A stretch of 6,859 nucleotides of DNA, taken from assembly GCA_017990155.1 (NCBI GenBank), contig JAGNOM010000151.1:1-6859 (forward strand). The letters run 5' to 3'. The DNA is from Propionivibrio sp. Its GTDB lineage: Bacteria > Pseudomonadota > Gammaproteobacteria > Burkholderiales > Rhodocyclaceae. Each line of letters starts with the position of its first letter. The first letter of the stretch is position 1. A program made the position numbers and the translations under genes. Below the pieces are notes generated by a model, which saw nothing but the letters and a program-made list of their open reading frames with translations, had not been told where the DNA came from and did not search any database. This document shows, in pieces, positions 1 through 4,251 of the stretch.

Positions 1-222
1 GTCGCGCTTCTCGTGGTTCAGCGGACTGCTGCCCGCGTATTCCGTGCTGTCCTCGAAGAGCACCTTGTACGCCGCTGCGGGCAGCAAGGCCGCCCACTCG
101 GCCTTGGTCTTGTTGAGTTTCATTGGAATGCTCTCCTTGCCGAATGCGGCTCGAATCGGGGCGATCTGCACGACAACAGCCGAGAGTCCGCCAAGCCATT
201 TGAGATATTGACGCCGGTTCAT
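1..222 (-). CDS. msrB: Peptide-methionine (R)-S-oxide reductase MsrB, Tat-type N-terminus, partial (3' end outside window)
   Basis: Only the first 74 codons are present; the gene runs off the left edge. MsrB reduces the R form of methionine sulfoxide in proteins. Residues 34-74 match the start of the MsrB domain: KLNKTKAEWAALLP, then a Tyr-Lys-Val-Leu segment, then the family signature ending SSPLNHEKRD (residues 65-74). The zinc-binding cysteines and the catalytic cysteine of MsrB would lie beyond the edge, so activity cannot be judged. The N-terminus MNRRQYLKWLGG carries a twin-arginine motif (Arg3-Arg4, with Tyr6-Leu7-Lys8) followed by a hydrophobic stretch to about residue 22. This predicts Tat export to the periplasm. 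No clean A-x-A cleavage site is seen (nearest is Ala25-Ala26), so it could stay membrane-anchored. The start is ATG at 222, supported by AGGAG six bases upstream. An in-frame ATG at 123 (codon 34) is a second possible start. Confidence 0.85.
   Translation of the reverse strand, partial: MNRRQYLKWLGGLSAVVVQIAPIRAAFGKESIPMKLNKTKAEWAALLPAAAYKVLFEDSTEYAGSSPLNHEKRD
133..138 (-). promoter_or_regulatory. Possible internal ribosome binding site within msrB
   Basis: AAGGAG on the minus strand, nine bases before an in-frame ATG at 123 (codon 34), where the MsrB domain proper begins. It also encodes Lys30-Glu31, so it may be coincidental. If used, it would yield a signal-less cytoplasmic MsrB. Confidence 0.35.
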
Positions 223-228
223 GTTTTG

Positions 229-233
229 CTCCT
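229..233 (-). promoter_or_regulatory. Ribosome binding site of msrB (exported form)
   Basis: AGGAG on the minus strand, six bases before the ATG at 222. It supports the start that includes the twin-arginine signal. Confidence 0.7.
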
Positions 234-313
234 GATCGATGGTCGTTCGGCAGACAATCGCCCGTGCAGTTCCCTGACGCCGGACAATGAGGCTGATCTG
301 GTCGCTACGGTGT

Positions 314-2578
314 TTAGTCGATCGAAGCGGAGAAATTCTTACAGCGTTCTTCTGCCGGCAAGCTCGTCGGGGAGCGCGAAGACGACGGGACGCTGCGACG
401 CAGGGGATCGCTCAGCGCCCCGGTTGCCGACGAAGCGGCCGCATGAATCTTCAGATAGTCGAGACAGCGCCCGGGCAGCAAGGCCGGACTGTAAAGGTAG
501 CCCTGGAAGGCATCACAACCGAGCGCTTCGAGCACACGCTGTTGCTCGCGCGTTTCAACGTACTCGGCCACCACCTGAATGCCGAGCGCGCGGCCGAGTT
601 GCACCACCGAACTGATGATATCGCCGCAATTGTTATCCTGCAGCACCTCGCGCGTCAGCGAACCGTCGAGTTTGATGGCGCTGAAGTTGAAGCGTCGGAC
701 GTAGAGCATCGAACTGTAACCCATGCCGAAGTCGTCCATCTCGAGGTGAACGCCCAGCGATTGCAGCCCCTTGAGCGTGCCGCTGGACACCGGATCGTCT
801 GAAACGTGCTGCGATTCGGTCAGTTCCAGGCCAAGCTCGGACGGTTGCAGGCCGCTGACTGCCAATGTCTCCTCAACCAGGCCGAGCAGCCGGCGGTCCT
901 TCAGTTGTGTCGGAGAAACATTGACTGACATGCGGACGCCCTGCACCCCGCCCTTCTTCCAGTCCTGCAGTTGCCCACAGGCGATCTTGATCGCCCAGCG
1001 ACCGACCCGGACAATCTGTCGCGACTCTTCGGCCAGCGCGACGATGATCGCCGGCGAAATCGCGCCGAACTCGCGATGCTCCCAGCGCAGCAGCGCTTCG
1101 ACGCCGATCACCGCGCCGCTGCGGTCGTGCTTGGGTTGATAGGCGAGATAGACGCGCTTCGACACCTGGCTGTCGTCGAGATCGCGCAGAAACTCGTACA
1201 ACAACTTTCGCGCGGTGTGGCCGACCCCGTCGTGCCGATCGAGAACCGTCCCGTGTTGCTGCTTGATCGCCTCGATATCGGAAACCGCGCGCCGGACCGT
1301 ATTGAGGCTGTCCGCCGCCCGCCGCTGCTCGGCATAGCGCATGAACGGCAGATAGACGAACGCACTGAGCAAAAGGTTGAAGAGTTGCAGCGCGCCACCG
1401 TGCCAGCTTCCGGAATTGAGTATGCCGCCGACGATTGGCGGCGTCGTCCACGGCACCTGATGGACGTTTGTCGCCACCAGTCCATAACTGATGCAGAAGT
1501 ACGTCGTCACGATCTGCAAGAGCGGCACCAACAGGAATGGAATCAGGTAGACCGGATTGAACACGACCGGCAGCCCGAACAACACCAGTTCGTTGATATT
1601 GAACAGGGATGGAAACAGCGCGTACTTGGCCACGCGCCCGGCTTCGCTCTGCCGCGCCTGAAACAGGATGACGAGCAACAGTCCCAGCGTCGACCCCGAG
1701 CCGCCGATGTGAACGTAGAGGTCAACGAACGCCTTTGGAATGTCGAAGACCTGCTCCGGACCGCCCGGAAGCAAGGCTATCGCCTTGTACACGCTCTCCA
1801 GCGCATTGGCGCCGTGAATGCCGAAGAACCAGAGCAACTGGTTGAGCAGGCCGAGCAGCAAGAGCCCGGGGAGCTGACTGTCCGTTGCGTTGTTGACCGA
1901 TATCAGGGCGACGCTGATCAGTTCGCTCGCGTCCAGCGGCCACAGGACCAGTGCGCGCGCCGCCAGGGCGAAGACGCCCACCGTCACCATCGCCGGCCCG
2001 ATGGACAGGAGAGCGTGGTCGAGTCCAAGATCGAATTCGTAGGATCGATATCCGAACCGGAGAAAGCGCAAACGCAGGCAAAAAATGAACAATTCCGTGC
2101 TGACGATGGCGATCAGGATCGCGCCGAGAATGCTGCGCGGCCCCAGCGTCCCGAGACTGTTGACCGATCCGGAAAGCATCGCGTAGATGAAGAAATTGAC
2201 CAGCGCGACGGTTGCCACCAGCGGAGGCGATATGTCGAGCAGGCGCTCGCCGCGTGCCTCGGCGGCCAGAAAGTGCGCAATCAGGACGACCAGACAGAGC
2301 GAGAGAATGCCGCTGCTGCCGCTCCAGACAATCAGGGCGAAATTCGAACCGCCATCGTCCAGCGCCGCGGCAAGCGTCGGAGACAGCACGGAAAACGGAA
2401 AGCTGCCAACGAGAAGCGCCACAGCGCCGACAAAAGTGACCGGCAAGAGCAGTACAAGGCTGTGCCGGATCGCCCTTGACCAGCGATGCGCGGACACGCG
2501 CTGCAAGGACTCATGAAGTTGAAAAGGGCGCACGCGGACAGGCGGGTGGTTGAAAAAACGCAGCCTAAACGATCGCAC
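314..2578 (-). CDS. PTS EIIC-like sugar permease domain fused to EAL c-di-GMP phosphodiesterase domain
   Basis: A 754-residue membrane protein. Residues about 35-415 resemble the EIIC permease of the PTS lactose/cellobiose/chitobiose family, with roughly ten hydrophobic segments. Family signatures visible are WFFGIHGAN (250-258), FNINELVLFGLPVVFNP (326-342) and PWTTPPIVGG (376-385). His255 and Glu330 correspond to the two sugar-binding residues of ChbC-type EIIC. No EIIA or EIIB domain is present. A linker (about 415-455) leads to an EAL domain (about 456-712). Its key residues are present: EAL at 494-496, Asn553, Glu585, Asp615-Asp616, Lys636, Glu672, Glu675 and QGY at 692-694, so it should hydrolyse c-di-GMP. 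Loop 6 reads DDFGMGYSS, with Met619 where Thr is usual. A Ser/Pro/Arg-rich tail (about 713-754) ends the protein. Start is GTG at 2578, the only choice upstream of Val16, because an in-frame stop lies at 2588-2590; its ribosome binding site is weak and GTG at codon 16 or 28 is possible. Inference: sugar binding controls c-di-GMP turnover; transport is not excluded. Confidence 0.88.
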   Translation of the reverse strand: MRSFRLRFFNHPPVRVRPFQLHESLQRVSAHRWSRAIRHSLVLLLPVTFVGAVALLVGSFPFSVLSPTLAAALDDGGSNFALIVWSGSSGILSLCLVVLIAHFLAAEARGERLLDISPPLVATVALVNFFIYAMLSGSVNSLGTLGPRSILGAILIAIVSTELFIFCLRLRFLRFGYRSYEFDLGLDHALLSIGPAMVTVGVFALAARALVLWPLDASELISVALISVNNATDSQLPGLLLLGLLNQLLWFFGIHGANALESVYKAIALLPGGPEQVFDIPKAFVDLYVHIGGSGSTLGLLLVILFQARQSEAGRVAKYALFPSLFNINELVLFGLPVVFNPVYLIPFLLVPLLQIVTTYFCISYGLVATNVHQVPWTTPPIVGGILNSGSWHGGALQLFNLLLSAFVYLPFMRYAEQRRAADSLNTVRRAVSDIEAIKQQHGTVLDRHDGVGHTARKLLYEFLRDLDDSQVSKRVYLAYQPKHDRSGAVIGVEALLRWEHREFGAISPAIIVALAEESRQIVRVGRWAIKIACGQLQDWKKGGVQGVRMSVNVSPTQLKDRRLLGLVEETLAVSGLQPSELGLELTESQHVSDDPVSSGTLKGLQSLGVHLEMDDFGMGYSSMLYVRRFNFSAIKLDGSLTREVLQDNNCGDIISSVVQLGRALGIQVVAEYVETREQQRVLEALGCDAFQGYLYSPALLPGRCLDYLKIHAAASSATGALSDPLRRSVPSSSRSPTSLPAEERCKNFSASID

Positions 2579-2595
2579 TGCGAATGGCTATCCGG

Positions 2596-2612
2596 AATGC
2601 ATCACCTGCATT
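2596..2612. repeat. Small inverted repeat between bfd and the EIIC-EAL gene
   Basis: AATGCA and TGCATT form a perfect 6-bp inverted repeat around a 5-base spacer, within the 61-base gap upstream of the EIIC-EAL start. It could be an operator half-site pair. It is short enough to occur by chance, and no clear promoter accompanies it. Confidence 0.3.
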
Positions 2613-2639
2613 ACCACTCGCCGGAAACGCTTTGCGACG

Positions 2640-2828
2640 CTACTTCTTGCCGGAATGTCCCGAATGCCCGGTTATTTCCCTGAGGCACTGCCGCGCACAA
2701 ACGGCGCACTGGCCGCAGTCGCTGGTCACACCGAGCTCGCGACGCAGATCCTTGAGCGAATGCGCGCCGTCACTCACCGCCTGGCGAACCTGGCGTTCAG
2801 TCACGGCTTTGCAGACACAGACGTACAT
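2640..2828 (-). CDS. bfd: Bacterioferritin-associated ferredoxin (Bfd)
   Basis: A 62-residue protein of the BFD-like [2Fe-2S]-binding family. Bfd docks on bacterioferritin at the haem and passes electrons inward to reduce stored Fe(III) and release Fe(II). The N-terminus MYVCVCKAVTERQV and the segment SDCGQCAVCARQC are typical. The expected cluster ligands are Cys4, Cys6, Cys38 and Cys41 (C-x-C, then C-x2-C). Two further cysteines, Cys44 and Cys48, are extra to this ligand set. The C-terminus repeats His-Ser-Gly (GHSGHSGKK). Start is ATG at 2828, with GGAG six bases upstream. It follows the second bacterioferritin gene after 37 bases on the same strand, so it is probably cotranscribed, which fits its role as that protein's reductase. 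Confidence 0.92.
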   Translation of the reverse strand: MYVCVCKAVTERQVRQAVSDGAHSLKDLRRELGVTSDCGQCAVCARQCLREITGHSGHSGKK

Positions 2829-2865
2829 CGCGATCTCCGAATATCAAGTGCTTGCTTACAACGAC

Positions 2866-3348
2866 TTAATCGCCGCCCACTTCCATGTGCGCCTGCAGGA
2901 AGTTCGGCAGCGTCACGTCTTCAATCAGACGCTGCTGCGTTTCGAGCCAGTCGATACCTTCCTCGCTATGCTCAAGCAGTTCCTGGAGCAGATCGCGGCT
3001 GACGAAATCCTGCAACTCTTCGCACAACGCAATGGCTTCCAGCAGTTGCGGACGATGGGTTTCGCGTTCGAGGCGAAGATCGCCGGCGAGACATTCGGCG
3101 ACGTTTTCGCCGATCGTCAACTTGCCGAGGCTTTGCATGTTGGGCAAGCCTTCGAGGAAGAGGATGCGCTCGATGAGTTCATCCGCTTCCTTCATCACCC
3201 GAATCGACTGCCGGTAGCGGTAGTCGTTGAGCTTTTCCAGCCCCCAGTGGCCGAACAAGCGTGCGTGCAGGAAATACTGGTTGATCGCCATCATTTCGTT
3301 CTTCAGCACCTTGTTGAGGGCTTCGATCACGCGCTTTTCACCTTTCAT
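2866..3348 (-). CDS. bfr: Bacterioferritin, haem-binding subunit lacking an intact ferroxidase centre
   Basis: A 160-residue ferritin-fold protein, the usual bacterioferritin length, close to E. coli Bfr (MKG start; NQYFLHARLF at 23-32; ERILFLEGLPN at 60-70; YLQ-like FLQAHMEVGGD end). Aligned by eye with E. coli Bfr, Met52, the axial haem ligand, is kept (SIRVMKEAD, 48-56). Of the six di-iron ligands, Glu18 and Glu94 remain. Glu51 is Val51, His54 is Glu54, and the positions of Glu127 and His130 are Ser128 and Gly131 (one-residue offset). It should therefore bind haem but not oxidise iron itself. It most likely co-assembles with the ferroxidase-competent subunit encoded just upstream. Start is ATG at 3348, chosen over an in-frame ATG at 3420 because of the family start and an AGGGAG site five bases upstream. 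Only ten bases separate it from the upstream gene's stop. Confidence 0.93.
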   Translation of the reverse strand: MKGEKRVIEALNKVLKNEMMAINQYFLHARLFGHWGLEKLNDYRYRQSIRVMKEADELIERILFLEGLPNMQSLGKLTIGENVAECLAGDLRLERETHRPQLLEAIALCEELQDFVSRDLLQELLEHSEEGIDWLETQQRLIEDVTLPNFLQAHMEVGGD

Positions 3349-3353
3349 GATCG

Positions 3354-3361
3354 CTCCCTCA
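3354..3361 (-). promoter_or_regulatory. Ribosome binding site of second bfr overlapping the stop of the first
   Basis: On the minus strand the stop TGA (3361-3359) runs into AGGGAG (3359-3354), five bases before the ATG at 3348. The overlap suggests translational coupling, which would keep the two subunits in fixed proportion. Confidence 0.7.
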
Positions 3362-3844
3362 GGCCGGCGAACCGGCGGCCATCTGGCTCTGCAGGTAATT
3401 CTGCAAGCCCACCAGTTCAATCAGACGCAGCTGCTTCTCCAGGTAGTAGGCGTGGTCCATCTCGGTATCTTCCAGCTGAACGCCGAGCAGGTCGCGCGTC
3501 ACGAAGTCCTGCGTTTTCTCGCTGGCCGCCATCGCCTTGCGCAGATCGCCGACGACCTTGTATTCGACCGACAGATCGGCCCTGAGCATGTCCGGGACGT
3601 TCTTGCCGATCTTGAGTTCGTCGCGCCGCGCGAGATCGGGCGTTCCCTCAAGGAACAGGATGCGCTGGATCAGCGCCCGTGCGTGCAATCGTTCGTGCTC
3701 CGACTCATGCAGAGCTTTGGCCGCCAGTTGGGCGAGGCCCATGTCGGCATACATCTCGCCGTGAATCAGGTACTGGTCGACCGCGGTGAGCTCGCCCGCG
3801 AGCAGGTCGTTCAGCATCGCAATGGTTTTCTTGTCGCTTTTCAT
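3359..3844 (-). CDS. bfr: Bacterioferritin, ferroxidase-competent subunit lacking the haem-ligand Met52
   Basis: A 161-residue ferritin-fold protein. By-eye alignment with E. coli Bfr shows all six ferroxidase ligands: Glu18, Glu51, His54, Glu94, Glu128 and His131 (the last two offset by one residue). They sit in LLAGELTAVDQY, ESEHERLHAR (47-56) and EDTEMDHAYYLE (125-136). The haem ligand Met52 is replaced by Arg52, so a shell of this subunit alone should not bind haem at the usual two-fold site. It probably oxidises Fe(II) for storage in a mixed shell with the haem-binding partner encoded ten bases downstream. Start is ATG at 3844, giving the family N-terminus (MKSDKK) and a GAGGA site five bases upstream. 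In-frame ATGs at 3850 and 3883 are less likely. This is the first gene after the 163-base gap following feoC; no convincing -35/-10 pair or Fur box was recognised there. Confidence 0.93.
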   Translation of the reverse strand: MKSDKKTIAMLNDLLAGELTAVDQYLIHGEMYADMGLAQLAAKALHESEHERLHARALIQRILFLEGTPDLARRDELKIGKNVPDMLRADLSVEYKVVGDLRKAMAASEKTQDFVTRDLLGVQLEDTEMDHAYYLEKQLRLIELVGLQNYLQSQMAAGSPA

Positions 3845-3849
3845 GGGCA

Positions 3850-3854
3850 TCCTC
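3850..3854 (-). promoter_or_regulatory. Ribosome binding site deciding the start of the first bfr gene
   Basis: GAGGA lies five bases before the ATG at 3844. Because it overlaps the ATG at 3850, it favours 3844 over 3850 as the start. Confidence 0.6.
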
Positions 3855-3956
3855 GGGAAGTAGTGAATGAGTGATCCGGGCACGAAAGCACGCTGATACG
3901 AGCGGCCTCTCTAACACCAGTCACAGACCATAGACTTCCGGGATTTCTCCGAGTTC

Positions 3957-3990
3957 AACCGTGCCCCGTTGCAATTATCGGGGCACGGTT
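3957..3990 (-). terminator. Probable terminator hairpin after the feoABC operon
   Basis: A perfect 12-bp inverted repeat (AACCGTGCCCCG / CGGGGCACGGTT) around a 10-base AT-rich loop, starting 17 bases after the feoC stop. The stem is strong and GC-rich. The minus-strand tail after it (GAACTCGG) lacks a U-run, so it is not a textbook intrinsic terminator. It may need Rho, or act to stabilise the feo mRNA 3' end. Confidence 0.65.
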
Positions 3991-4007
3991 TCCCGCTGCA
4001 GAAAGGC

Positions 4008-4238
4008 TTACGCCGCCTGATCATTCCACTCGTACAGCTCCACCGTTTCCGGATGGCACTTGTTGCAACCGCCGCCGCAGGCAGTTCCGGTCGGCAAGCG
4101 CCGGACCCGGCCCTTACGCTCGAGAATGCCGAGCATGCTGCGCAGGGCGTCCGGCGCCGCGTCCAGGCTGAGGGCCATATCGGTCAGCGCCGAACGGCGA
4201 TGGTCGCGCATGTACTGTTCGATTCGTGCAAGGATCAT
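4008..4238 (-). CDS. feoC: FeoC-like ferrous iron transport regulator
   Basis: A 76-residue FeoC-family protein: a small winged helix (about residues 1-47, MILARIEQYMRDHRRSAL onward) followed by a cysteine loop. The loop, TACGGGCNKC, holds Cys54, Cys58 and Cys61. Enterobacterial FeoC usually has a fourth cysteine further on; none is present here (the segment reads HPETVELYEWND). FeoC proteins act with FeoB, for example by protecting it from proteolysis, and may bind an Fe-S cluster or sense oxygen; its role in this organism is inferred. Start is ATG at 4238 because TGAGGTGA (4251-4244), a near-perfect ribosome binding site, lies five bases upstream. A GTG at 4247 would add three residues but sits inside that site. 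Only about ten bases separate it from the feoB stop, so it belongs to the feo operon. Confidence 0.87.
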   Translation of the reverse strand: MILARIEQYMRDHRRSALTDMALSLDAAPDALRSMLGILERKGRVRRLPTGTACGGGCNKCHPETVELYEWNDQAA

Positions 4239-4243
4239 GATTG

Positions 4244-4251
4244 TCACCTCA
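4244..4251 (-). promoter_or_regulatory. Ribosome binding site of feoC overlapping the feoB stop
   Basis: TGAGGTGA contains the feoB stop codon (TGA, 4251-4249) and matches the anti-Shine-Dalgarno sequence over seven bases, five bases before ATG 4238. This suggests coupled translation of feoB and feoC. Confidence 0.7.

Noticed and set aside
223..313. Terminator or separate promoter between the EIIC-EAL gene and msrB
   Set aside because: The 91-base gap shows no strong hairpin with a U-run and no clear -35/-10 pair; apart from the msrB ribosome binding site nothing could be supported.
13..615. Plus-strand open frame of 200 codons spanning msrB and the end of the EIIC-EAL gene
   Set aside because: It crosses two minus-strand genes supported by homology and has no recognisable domain.
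971..2479. Long plus-strand open frame of 502 codons
   Set aside because: It lies antisense to the EIIC-EAL gene, is full of Arg/Gln/Asp/His with no recognisable domain, and is the kind of shadow frame common in GC-rich DNA.
3349..3420. Longer N-terminus for the haem-binding bacterioferritin
   Set aside because: The added residues overlap the upstream gene's coding end, do not resemble the family N-terminus, and the ATG at 3348 has a good ribosome binding site.
3851..3956. Sigma70 promoter for the bacterioferritin genes
   Set aside because: Candidate -10 elements such as TATCAG and TATGGT were seen, but none is paired with a good -35 at 16-18 bases, so no promoter is called.
4239..4247. GTG start for feoC three codons earlier
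   Set aside because: The GTG lies inside the strong ribosome binding site that serves ATG 4238.
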